Program-made: the position numbers and the translations under genes
IMG/VR virus record: IMGVR_UViG_3300048437_000363
Location: 1-20,413 of that record
Direction: 5' to 3' (one strand)
DNA from: a virus
DNA length: 20,413 nucleotides
Notes under the pieces: generated by a model
The model's database searches: none
What the model was told of the DNA's origin: nothing
What the model saw: the letters and a program-made list of their open reading frames with translations, nothing else
Shown: positions 1-5,436 of the stretch, one piece after another
Layout: every line of letters starts with the position of its first letter
Position numbering within the stretch: the first letter of the stretch is position 1

Positions 1-23
1 GGTTCCTTTGTAGTAAAGAGATG

Positions 24-62
24 AGTTTTCCACAGTGTGTAGTTTTTACACACAGGAAAACT
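24..62. repeat. Long imperfect hairpin upstream of first gene
   Basis: Inverted repeat seen directly: an 8-bp outer stem (24-31 pairs with 55-62, AGTTTTCC/GGAAAACT) and a 7-bp inner stem (35-41 with 47-53, GTGTGTA/TACACAC) separated by a small asymmetric bulge and closed by a 5-nt loop GTTTT. It lies just upstream of the -10-like element at 71-76. It could be the terminator of a gene to the left (no clear T-tract follows), a protein-binding operator, or a protective hairpin. The dyad is certain; the role is inference. Confidence 0.7.
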
Positions 63-67
63 ATCTA

Positions 68-76
68 TGGTATGAT
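68..76 (+). promoter_or_regulatory. Extended -10 promoter candidate for the 170-1342 gene
   Basis: TGG followed by TATGAT (71-76) fits the extended -10 pattern TGn-TATAAT with five of six hexamer positions. A TTTACA (45-50) lies 20 nt upstream, longer than the usual 17-nt spacer and inside the hairpin at 24-62, so an extended -10 promoter with no true -35 is more likely. Transcription would begin near base 83 and leave a leader of about 87 nt. Confidence 0.45.
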
Positions 77-92
77 CTCTAGGCGGATCAAA

Positions 93-162
93 GGGCAGCC
101 TCTACTGCCCTCCGTCCTGGCTTAGCCAGTGCCTGTTCTTACGCACCAGCCAAGTTGCTGGT
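93..162 (+). promoter_or_regulatory. Multi-hairpin 5' leader of the first gene
   Basis: Three consecutive small hairpins can be drawn between the putative start site and the ATG at 170: GGGCAG/CTGCCC (93-98 with 105-110), CTGGC/GCCAG (117-121 with 125-129) and ACCAGC/GCTGGT (145-150 with 157-162). No Shine-Dalgarno sequence precedes the ATG (the last bases are an AT-rich run). CCAGC/GCTGG-type sequences recur, so alternative pairings between the second and third hairpins are possible. This could be a translational control leader or attenuator; no known riboswitch class is recognised. Confidence 0.4.
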
Positions 163-169
163 ATTTTAA

Positions 170-1342
170 ATGAGTTCCAATCTTGCGCCTTACGCTGAAG
201 AAAGTTTTTTCCAAGCTTTTGATGATGAAATAAGAGAAGAGTGGGAAAAATATAAATTAACTGAAGAGTATCGGCACGCTAAACCTGAAGATCATAGAAA
301 CAAATTATACGACGAGATTGTCGCATTATACAGAAAGACAAAAACTTCATATAATTGGAGATTTTTACCTGGAGCGCAAGATGGTTTTGCTTTATTAAGA
401 GATTACTGTGCCATATACGAGCCTAACGTAGACAGAACAGTAGATATTGACGATTTTATTGAGTGTATAAAAGAAAGACCAGAAAAAGTATGGAACGTTA
501 TGTACGCGCGTTTAAAAGGAGCTAAAGAGTTACATGCTAAAAAAGGTCTTAGCTCATCTATAAGATCAAATACTATTGTCAATTATGCTCAGTACAGCGG
601 GTTTGAAAATTATGAAGGAGAGGAAATTACTATTGATCTTGAAATTAATAGTGGAAAAGAATTAGATTATTTTAAAAACAGTGTGCATACAACAATGCTT
701 GGACGGTATTATAATTGCTATGCAGGAGATTGGATTGACCAAGACGGAGCACCAAAAGAAGGGTTTGAAGAACTTAGTATTTCTGCATATACAAGTATCG
801 ATAATAATCCGTTAAAAAACTCTAACCTGAGAATAAATACAAACCCATGGAACGGTGATGCCCAAAATTGTCCTATATGTAATGGCTGGTTTAACAAAAA
901 AGCAGGCGTTCAATTTACAGAAGATGAAGTCAAAGATATGTCTAAAGCTGAAATCTTAGCCAAGTTTGCGGTAGCAGCAAATAACAAAAGAAAAGAAAAT
1001 AATGAAAAAAGGCGGCGAGATAGAGAAAATTTTAAAGGTACTTATGAAGAAAGAATAAGAGAAAGTATAGCTAAAGCTAAACGGGAAATGGATAAAAGGG
1101 ATAGGTACAGAAACACAGCTTTTAATAGATGTGCAAATGTAGGCATAGATTTAGGGCCAGATGAGAACGGTAAAGAACCTTCTTTTATAAGCGTAAAGCA
1201 GCATTTACTTGATTTAATACAGGCCCAAGTCTCGCCTAGAAGCAAACGAAGTTTAGAACTTACGTTAAACCATGTTCAAAAGTACTATTGTTATGTACTT
1301 GTTGACAAAGACGCTTGTGATGGTGAAGACGTAAATGGCTGA
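170..1342 (+). CDS. AT-rich protein of unknown function, 390 aa, with CPIC motif and charged helical C-terminal region
   Basis: I do not recognise this protein. It starts at ATG 170 without a Shine-Dalgarno sequence. The N-terminal third is acidic and aromatic. A single CPIC motif (near residue 236, followed by NGWF) could be half of a metal site, but no clear second Cys pair is next to it. Residues of roughly 270-320 are dense in Lys, Arg and Glu and look like a long charged helix or coiled coil. No signal peptide or membrane segment is seen. The DNA is visibly richer in A+T (many AAA, GAA, ATA, TTA codons) than every other gene in the window, which suggests recent acquisition from a low-GC source. 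Its last 8 bases overlap the small RHH gene that follows, so the two may be translated together. Confidence 0.8.
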   Translation: MSSNLAPYAEESFFQAFDDEIREEWEKYKLTEEYRHAKPEDHRNKLYDEIVALYRKTKTSYNWRFLPGAQDGFALLRDYCAIYEPNVDRTVDIDDFIECIKERPEKVWNVMYARLKGAKELHAKKGLSSSIRSNTIVNYAQYSGFENYEGEEITIDLEINSGKELDYFKNSVHTTMLGRYYNCYAGDWIDQDGAPKEGFEELSISAYTSIDNNPLKNSNLRINTNPWNGDAQNCPICNGWFNKKAGVQFTEDEVKDMSKAEILAKFAVAANNKRKENNEKRRRDRENFKGTYEERIRESIAKAKREMDKRDRYRNTAFNRCANVGIDLGPDENGKEPSFISVKQHLLDLIQAQVSPRSKRSLELTLNHVQKYYCYVLVDKDACDGEDVNG

Positions 1343-1478
1343 TTTCAAAAAGGACCGCAAGATTATCAGCGTCACCATGAGGACTGACCTGTACGACAGG
1401 CTGGTGCGGCACTGCAAAGACAATGACGTTCCAGTCAGTGTCTGGTGTCGGGCACTAATTCAGGAGAAGCTACCCTAA
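1335..1478 (+). CDS. Small ribbon-helix-helix (Arc/CopG-like) protein, 47 aa
   Basis: Short ORF starting MADFKKDRKIISVTMRTDLY and ending in QEKLP. The pattern is that of an RHH DNA-binding fold: a basic start, a beta strand (IISVTMR), helix one (TDLYDRLVRHCKDND), then helix two beginning VPVSVWCRALIQEKL. RHH proteins bind DNA as dimers through the strand and are usually repressors of their own operon or plasmid/phage control proteins. The ATG lies inside the end of the 170-1342 gene (8-nt overlap), which suggests translational coupling. Base composition is higher in G+C than the preceding gene, so the overlap marks a composition boundary. Identification by fold pattern only. Confidence 0.6.
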   Translation: MADFKKDRKIISVTMRTDLYDRLVRHCKDNDVPVSVWCRALIQEKLP

Positions 1479-1482
1479 ACAG

Positions 1483-1510
1483 TTGACTTCTGTGCTACTG
1501 TGCATACATC
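1483..1510 (+). promoter_or_regulatory. Weak promoter candidate upstream of the 1595 gene
   Basis: TTGACT (1483-1488) is a good -35 match, and TACATC (1505-1510) lies 16 nt downstream as a poor -10. Between them is TGTGCTA (1491-1497), the same core found in other intergenic gaps at 2640, 5095 and, as TGTGTTA, at 5402. Which hexamer is used cannot be told from sequence alone. It starts 4 nt after the stop of the small RHH gene. Confidence 0.35.
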
Positions 1511-1571
1511 GGAAGGCAAGACGAGCCATTCAGCGTCCCCCGGCGCTTAGAAACTCTTCACCGCCTTCCGA
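1509..1571 (+). promoter_or_regulatory. Structured intergenic element closed by a 9-bp stem
   Basis: TCGGAAGGC (1509-1517) is the exact reverse complement of GCCTTCCGA (1563-1571). The 45 enclosed bases include a second dyad, AGCG (1532-1535) with CGCT (1544-1547), around a C/G-rich loop, and a short GAC/GTC pairing (1520-1522 with 1535-1537). As RNA this would be a branched, stem-closed structure ending 23 nt before ATG 1595; as DNA it would be a widely spaced operator. It is not a tRNA: there is no T-arm consensus. Candidate small RNA, leader or regulator site; function unknown. Confidence 0.45.
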
Positions 1572-1594
1572 CTTATTTCCAACTCATTACACTA

Positions 1595-1909
1595 ATGGAC
1601 ACCTTCGAATTCCCAAATCACATCCTTGAGGCTGCTGATAGAATCACACTCAAAGACTTGCTCGACAGCCCGTTTTCACAGCCTTGGGCCGTCTCTGCCA
1701 TCGCTAACGCATCCCACTTTGCGCACCAGCAGAAGGACGTTATCGAAGCTGATGTGATTTTGGCTGCTCACCTGGAGCGGTTGGTACGTGCCATCCCCCA
1801 AGAGGAAAAGCTAGAGCTTTACAAGGGTTGTGCCGCTATGCTGCAGGACCGTAGGAACAAACAGAAGCAGCGCACCATTGGTGCACCCTTCAAAAAGGAG
1901 AACAATTGA
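1595..1909 (+). CDS. Hypothetical protein, 104 aa, mostly helical
   Basis: Not recognised. The sequence reads as a helical soluble protein (for example DVILAAHLERLVRAIPQEEK) with a basic tail (NKQKQRT, FKKENN). ATG 1595 follows the structured element at 1509-1571 and has no evident Shine-Dalgarno sequence. The stop codon TGA at 1907-1909 shares its last base with the ATG of the next gene, so translation of the downstream RHH protein is probably coupled. The tight pairing with a DNA-binding protein would fit a partner or a small phage regulatory gene, but that is context only. Confidence 0.75.
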   Translation: MDTFEFPNHILEAADRITLKDLLDSPFSQPWAVSAIANASHFAHQQKDVIEADVILAAHLERLVRAIPQEEKLELYKGCAAMLQDRRNKQKQRTIGAPFKKENN

Positions 1910-2178
1910 TGAAAAAGGTAAACATCCGCCTCGCTGAAGATGACCTCGCTTTACTCGATAAGCAGGCCGATACTGCAGGTATCAGCCGTTCCGAATTCCT
2001 TCGTGGCCGTGTACTCAACTCTATAAATGGAAAAAGCTATAACACAGAACAGTATCAGCGGCTTATTACAGCTGCTCAGAAACGTTCTAATGTTCCTCGC
2101 ACTCAGGTTGAACAGCTGGTTAATTTTCTGTTTATCGAGCTTATGGCGCCTCATGTGGAGGAAGCCAGCCGACATTAA
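1909..2178 (+). CDS. Ribbon-helix-helix DNA-binding protein, 89 aa
   Basis: The N-terminus MKKVNIRLAEDDLALLDKQA, continuing to GISRSEFLRGRVL, is the classic RHH pattern: a basic beta strand (KKVNIRL), helix one (AEDDLALLDKQADTAG) and helix two (SRSEFLRGRV). It resembles N-termini of CopG-like and MobC-like proteins. The C-terminal half is helical and of unknown role, perhaps oligomerisation. Start choice: ATG 1909 has a good Shine-Dalgarno AAGGAG (1895-1900) 8 nt upstream and overlaps the preceding stop as TGATG; the in-frame TTG at 1906 is less likely. It is one of three RHH-type proteins in the window and probably regulates phage promoters. Confidence 0.8.
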   Translation: MKKVNIRLAEDDLALLDKQADTAGISRSEFLRGRVLNSINGKSYNTEQYQRLITAAQKRSNVPRTQVEQLVNFLFIELMAPHVEEASRH

Positions 2179-2227
2179 TCAAGCCTTCTACAGCTTGCTG
2201 CTGGTGCAGATAGAGCTTGAGGAGAGA

Positions 2228-2632
2228 ATGACTAATCTCGCGGAGTTGCTCAACGGAGTCACACCGGTCGAGGTCCCGTCTAGTCTTCTCGAGCTGGAAC
2301 GCCCTGCGAGTGGAGAGCATAATGAAGAAGTGGCTGAAAGAGACCTGGAATCGGATGAAGAAGTCTTTTCGACTCTTCACTACTACATGGTACAGCCGGT
2401 ACCAGGATTGTTGGGTGTTGCTAGGTTTCACGCATCTGACGATGAGACCGGCTTCTACGATGTTACAGAAGATGTGTTCCTAGCCACAGCCGATGACCAC
2501 AGGCGGTTGCAGGAAGAAGTGCCTGAAGCACTGGAGATGGGTGTGGACGTCTTGATGATGAGCCCTTTACCGCCTGAGCACTTCCCCAAGATTCACGCCT
2601 ACTTAATTGAGGCGTCCCACGCTGACGATTAG
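2228..2632 (+). CDS. Acidic hypothetical protein, about 134 aa
   Basis: Not recognised. It is strongly acidic in its first half (GEHNEEVAERDLESDEE) and ends in a compact region (FHASDDETGFYDVTEDVF, MGVDVLMMSPLPPEHFPKIHAYL). The frame is open further upstream to 2027, but that part overlaps the RHH gene. ATG 2228 is preferred because GAGGAG lies at 2219-2224, though the spacing (3 nt) is short. ATG 2153 is an alternative that would add 25 residues (helical) at the cost of a 26-nt overlap with the previous gene. Acidic small phage proteins are often host-takeover factors or DNA mimics, but there is no specific evidence for that here. Confidence 0.65.
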   Translation: MTNLAELLNGVTPVEVPSSLLELERPASGEHNEEVAERDLESDEEVFSTLHYYMVQPVPGLLGVARFHASDDETGFYDVTEDVFLATADDHRRLQEEVPEALEMGVDVLMMSPLPPEHFPKIHAYLIEASHADD

Positions 2633-2650
2633 TCAATAGTGTGCTATTAT
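2622..2650 (+). promoter_or_regulatory. Promoter upstream of the zinc ribbon-polymerase operon
   Basis: This is the best promoter in the window. CTGACG (2622-2627, four of six matches to TTGACA) is followed by exactly 17 nt and TATTAT (2645-2650, five of six matches to TATAAT), preceded by TGC, giving an extended -10. The -35 overlaps the end of the 2228-2632 gene. Transcription would start near 2657, about 20 nt before ATG 2677, and could serve the genes through the DNA polymerase. The core TGTGCTA is shared with other gaps. Confidence 0.6.
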
Positions 2651-2676
2651 TTGGGGGCAGTAGTCGCTCCTTACCC

Positions 2677-2823
2677 ATGAGCCCCACAAACACCGATCTT
2701 CTTCTTGACGAGTACGGCGAGGTCATTGAGATTAATGACCCCCGTCACCCAGATTTCGATCCAACAGATTATCAGATGCAAGAAGCCAACCATCTTGCCA
2801 TTGCCTGGCACGACGCCGTTTAG
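2677..2823 (+). CDS. Small acidic hypothetical protein, 48 aa
   Basis: Not recognised. It begins MSPTNTDLLLDEYGEVIEIN, continues through an Asp/Pro-rich turn (DPRHPDFDPTD) and ends HLAIAWHDAV. An in-frame GTG at 2641 would extend it by 12 residues, but that codon falls inside the TGTGCTATTAT promoter sequence, so ATG 2677 is chosen. No Shine-Dalgarno sequence is seen. The stop TAG abuts the ATG of the next gene with no spacing, which places it first in a compact operon with a zinc ribbon protein and DNA polymerase. It may be a replication accessory factor by context only. Confidence 0.6.
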   Translation: MSPTNTDLLLDEYGEVIEINDPRHPDFDPTDYQMQEANHLAIAWHDAV

Positions 2824-3024
2824 ATGGGATTACTCACAGACGCTGGCCTAGCCAGTGCCATCAGGTTGGGCATTCCCTTTTGCCCTTCCTGTGGCAGGAC
2901 TCACAGTTGGATTCGCTCCACTAAACACGTAGCGCCTGGCTATTTCCGCAGAACTCGTGTCTGCCACCACTGCCAGCACGCCTTTCACACGCTTCAACCC
3001 TACGAAACTATTGAAAATGAATGA
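2824..3024 (+). CDS. Zinc ribbon protein, NrdR-like N-terminal type, 66 aa
   Basis: Four Cys in two pairs form a zinc ribbon: CPSC (C20, C23) and CHHC (C47, C50). The segment FRRTRVCHHCQHAFHTLQPYE parallels the zinc ribbon of NrdR regulators, where an Arg-rich strand precedes the second Cys pair and an aromatic-Thr-Glu tail follows; the ATP-cone domain of true NrdR is absent. Known relatives bind nucleic acid or act as protein adaptors. The gene directly follows the 48-aa ORF and overlaps the DNA polymerase start by 8 nt, so it is likely co-translated with the polymerase. A second protein of the same type is encoded after the sigma factor (6496-6756). Confidence 0.75.
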   Translation: MGLLTDAGLASAIRLGIPFCPSCGRTHSWIRSTKHVAPGYFRRTRVCHHCQHAFHTLQPYETIENE

Positions 3025-4834
3025 TTACAAGGTTTATTACGGGATTCGGAATCTCGCCAAGGTCAACACCTGCACCAGCATTGCCTTCGATTGTGAGACG
3101 CTCCAGCTGAAGCCAGAGATAGGCAAGTTGCGGTTGCTGCAGCTTGGGTCGAGGGCTCGGCGCATTGTTGTTGTGATTGACCTGTTTGAGCTGGATGACG
3201 ATGGGCTCAAGCAGATTGACTTGTTCTTTCAGAATGGGCAGCGCTTTTGGTTGGCCCACAACGCAGGCTTTGACCTTGGTTGGATTGCTGCTTATGGCTG
3301 GTATCCCAAGGGCGATGTCCATGATTCGATGCTGGCCTCACGGTTGCTGACCAATGGGCAGCACAACATGAAGCATGGACTGCAGCATGTAGCCAAGCGG
3401 TACCTAGACATTGAGCTGAATAAGGAGGAGCAGCGTTCTGACTGGAGCGGTGACCTCACGGATTCGCAGCTGAGGTACGCAGCTAAGGATGTGGAGGTGT
3501 TGTGTGAGTTGGATAAACCGATTCATGACAAGATCGCTGAAGCAGGTTTAGGTGGTGCATACTCCCTTGAATGTCGGGCGCTACCTGCGTTGTCGGCTAT
3601 GGCCAACACAGGACTCCCCTTTGATAAAGATGCGCTCCACAAAACAGAGATTGACTATGAGAAGGACATTGAGAATCTCGGAAGAGAGTTTCATCTTGAG
3701 TTGGACGACGCACTTCCTGAAGGGGAAAAGTTACCGCGCGACCCCGATGGAACTTTTAACCTTCGGCCTCGCACTTCTGGGTCTGTCAAGCTCGGTACGA
3801 AGGAATACGCCGGGTTCAACATTGGGAGTCCTAAGCAGCTTCTGGACAAACTGACCTTGGTGTTGGGGGAGGTTCCCATTGACGCCAAGACCCAGAAACC
3901 ATCGGCATCACGTGGTGCGTTGCGTGAATACCAGGGTGAACACACTGTCGTAGCAACGTATCTGCAATGGAAGAAGGCAGAGAAACGTAGGCAGATGGTG
4001 GCCTCATTGCTGAAGCACCAATCGGCTGATGGGTTTGTGCGTGCCAGCTATTGGCAGCTCGGGGCGGAGACAGGCCGCATGACGTGCTCTAATCCGAATT
4101 TGCAGCAGATTCCCAGAGATGAGCAGTTCCGGGCGTCGGTTGTCGCTCCAGCTGGTTGGTCGTTTATTGATGCTGACTTCTCGCAGATGGAGTTGCGGTT
4201 GCTGGCGATTGTGGCGGAAGACGAGAACATGTCTAATGCCTTTATTGATGGCAAAGACCTGCATACGGCTACTGCTGAAGCACTGGGGTGTGACAGACAA
4301 ATTGCCAAGTCTGCAAACTTTGGGTTGGCATACGGCAGTGGCCCTAAGGGTTTACGGAACTACGCAGCCGGTATGGGCGTGCAGATTACGCTCGAAGAAG
4401 CCACAGCGGTCAGGCAACAATGGCTTGACACTTATTACGGTGTGAGGGCTTGGCATCGCAGGTTGGCGAAGGAGTCCGACCGCACTGAGGGTGGGATGCC
4501 TGCGCTTCACATTCCAGGGTCAAGGATGCGGCGGTTTCTGCCGGGTGAGATGAACAGGCTGACTGTTAGGGCAAACACTCCAGTGCAAGGAGCTGGTGCG
4601 GCGATTCTTAAATGCGCTCTAGGCACATTGTGGAAGGATGCACAAGGCAACGATGAGGTGAAAATATGCGCAGCTGTGCACGATGAACTGATTCTGTTGG
4701 TAAAGGAAGGGCAGGAAGAGAAGTGGGCTGCCATCCTGCAGAAAGCCATGGAAGGCGCAGAGGCGAAGTGGTTAGGAGCAATCCCCGCTGTTGCAGACGT
4801 GAAAATTGGTAAGACGTGGCAGGAATGTCACTGA
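3017..4834 (+). CDS. polA: Family A DNA polymerase with 3'-5' proofreading exonuclease, 605 aa
   Basis: Phage replicative polymerase. The N-terminal DEDD exonuclease shows FDCETL (D25, E27), AHNAGFDLGW (D86) and YAAKD (Y154, D158). The polymerase domain shows ETGRMTCSNPNLQQIPRD, motif A DADFSQMELR (D387), motif B RQIAKSANFGLAYG (K431, F435, Y439) and motif C VHDELILL (H555, D556, E557). All catalytic residues are present. There is no 5' nuclease domain, as in T7-type and many cyanophage enzymes. F435 aligns with Phe762 of E. coli Pol I. The frame is open to 2957, but MNDYKVYYG at ATG 3017 fits the family and gives the 8-nt overlap with the zinc ribbon gene; the extra 20 residues lie in that gene. 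No primase or helicase is in the window. Confidence 0.97.
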   Translation: MNDYKVYYGIRNLAKVNTCTSIAFDCETLQLKPEIGKLRLLQLGSRARRIVVVIDLFELDDDGLKQIDLFFQNGQRFWLAHNAGFDLGWIAAYGWYPKGDVHDSMLASRLLTNGQHNMKHGLQHVAKRYLDIELNKEEQRSDWSGDLTDSQLRYAAKDVEVLCELDKPIHDKIAEAGLGGAYSLECRALPALSAMANTGLPFDKDALHKTEIDYEKDIENLGREFHLELDDALPEGEKLPRDPDGTFNLRPRTSGSVKLGTKEYAGFNIGSPKQLLDKLTLVLGEVPIDAKTQKPSASRGALREYQGEHTVVATYLQWKKAEKRRQMVASLLKHQSADGFVRASYWQLGAETGRMTCSNPNLQQIPRDEQFRASVVAPAGWSFIDADFSQMELRLLAIVAEDENMSNAFIDGKDLHTATAEALGCDRQIAKSANFGLAYGSGPKGLRNYAAGMGVQITLEEATAVRQQWLDTYYGVRAWHRRLAKESDRTEGGMPALHIPGSRMRRFLPGEMNRLTVRANTPVQGAGAAILKCALGTLWKDAQGNDEVKICAAVHDELILLVKEGQEEKWAAILQKAMEGAEAKWLGAIPAVADVKIGKTWQECH

Positions 4835-4879
4835 TTGTCGCAAAACTTAACCTGTCATAGGGCGGTAGTAAATTGAGGT

Positions 4880-5092
4880 ATGAGTCAAACCGGTAGACAG
4901 ATAGCCATGACACGTCTGCTTGATGTAAGCAGGCGTTCCATGGTGTCTGATATCGAGAGGGCGGCGATATTTCTTGAAAGGGCAGAGGATGTGAGGAAGG
5001 GGAACCGTTCCAACCGCAACGTGTCGAAGGCTAAGCAGGCGACAGGTTCAAAAAGAAAGGCTGCGAAGCTTGACCAACCACTCGGTTGGTGA
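4880..5092 (+). CDS. Small basic hypothetical protein, 70 aa
   Basis: Not recognised. The N-terminal half is predicted helical (RLLDVSRRSMVSDIERAAIFLERAED) and the C-terminal half is rich in Lys, Arg, Ser and Ala (KGNRSNRNVSKAKQATGSKRK), as in nucleic-acid-binding tails. ATG 4880 sits after GAGG (4875-4878), too close to be a normal ribosome-binding site; ATG 4907 (MTRLLDV) is a possible alternative start. The 45-nt gap before it holds only weak promoter-like sequence (TTGTCG at 4835, TAGTAA at 4866). The stop codon is part of a 7-bp hairpin (5073-5090). Confidence 0.6.
   Translation: MSQTGRQIAMTRLLDVSRRSMVSDIERAAIFLERAEDVRKGNRSNRNVSKAKQATGSKRKAAKLDQPLGW
5073..5090 (+). terminator. Hairpin at the 3' end of the small basic gene
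   Basis: Perfect 7-bp inverted repeat ACCAACC (5073-5079) / GGTTGGT (5084-5090) with a 4-nt loop ACTC. It overlaps the last codons and first base of the stop of the 4880-5092 gene. No T-run follows, so it is a weak candidate for an intrinsic terminator; it may instead stabilise the upstream mRNA or be an operator for the promoter-like motif that begins only 5 nt downstream. Confidence 0.4.
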
Positions 5093-5094
5093 TA

Positions 5095-5107
5095 TGTGCT
5101 GTAGTAT
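5095..5107 (+). promoter_or_regulatory. Promoter-like motif upstream of the 5129 gene
   Basis: TGTGCTGTAGTAT contains the TGTGCT core seen at 1491 and 2640, followed by a TAGTAT hexamer (5102-5107) that could act as -10. No good -35 is found 17 nt upstream (that position is inside the hairpin at 5073-5090). It begins 34 nt before ATG 5129, almost the same distance as the equivalents at 2640 (37 nt) and 5402 (35 nt). Confidence 0.4.
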
Positions 5108-5128
5108 GGAGTAACTTCATTAGTACAG

Positions 5129-5401
5129 ATGGCAGGCGTTCACGGCAGCCGAGTTTATTATCAGGTGCTGCTGCAGCCCAACAGAGCTGACTTGGTGAAT
5201 GAACTTGCCCAAGAGGCAGGAGTCAAGTCCACTGAAATGATTCGCAGGATGGTGTACTCCTACCTGGAGCGAGAGTTGCCAGCTTCGATTTATAAGCAGG
5301 CGTTTGCTGCTGATGAGGCTGTGTGGAGGCAGTCAGTGAGGAACAGGGTGGAAGGTCGCGCCAAGAGCAGGGATGCTTCAAAGGTGAAACCATCTGAATA
5401 G
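5129..5401 (+). CDS. Putative ribbon-helix-helix-like DNA-binding protein, 90 aa
   Basis: The segment VYYQVLLQPNRADLVNELAQ followed by AGVKSTEMIRRMVYSYLER has the strand-helix-helix order of RHH proteins: beta strand (YYQVLLQ), helix one (ADLVNELAQEAG) and helix two (STEMIRRMVYSYLER). The C-terminus is basic (VRNRVEGRAKSRDASKVK). It is less canonical than the 1909-2178 protein. ATG 5129 has no clear Shine-Dalgarno sequence. With its own promoter-like motif directly upstream it may be an independently expressed regulator preceding the sigma factor genes. Confidence 0.6.
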   Translation: MAGVHGSRVYYQVLLQPNRADLVNELAQEAGVKSTEMIRRMVYSYLERELPASIYKQAFAADEAVWRQSVRNRVEGRAKSRDASKVKPSE

Positions 5402-5412
5402 TGTGTTAGGGT
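5402..5412 (+). promoter_or_regulatory. Promoter-like motif upstream of the TTG gene and sigma factor
   Basis: TGTGTTAGGGT resembles the TGTGCTA motifs of the other gaps and could be read as TGT plus the -10-like TAGGGT. It begins 35 nt before the TTG start at 5437 and immediately after the stop of the 5129-5401 gene. The hexamer matches poorly to TATAAT, so the case rests on its resemblance and spacing to the other motifs. Confidence 0.3.
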
Positions 5413-5436
5413 ACTGCCAGTTGCACACGCACTTAA

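Noticed and set aside
170-1342. An HNH or GIY-YIG homing endonuclease
   Set aside because: Only one CPxC-type motif is present, and no His-Asn-His, GIY or YIG pattern could be found.
1509-1580. A tRNA-like cloverleaf
   Set aside because: There is a closing stem and a short D-arm-like pairing but no T-arm consensus, no proper anticodon stem and no 3' CCA context.
2027-2227. An N-terminal hydrophobic extension of the 2228 gene, looking like a membrane segment
   Set aside because: Most of it is the RHH gene 1909-2178 read in another frame; the hydrophobic stretch is likely an artefact.
2957-3016. A 20-residue N-terminal extension of the DNA polymerase
   Set aside because: These codons lie within the zinc ribbon gene in another frame; ATG 3017 gives the usual polymerase start and an 8-nt overlap.
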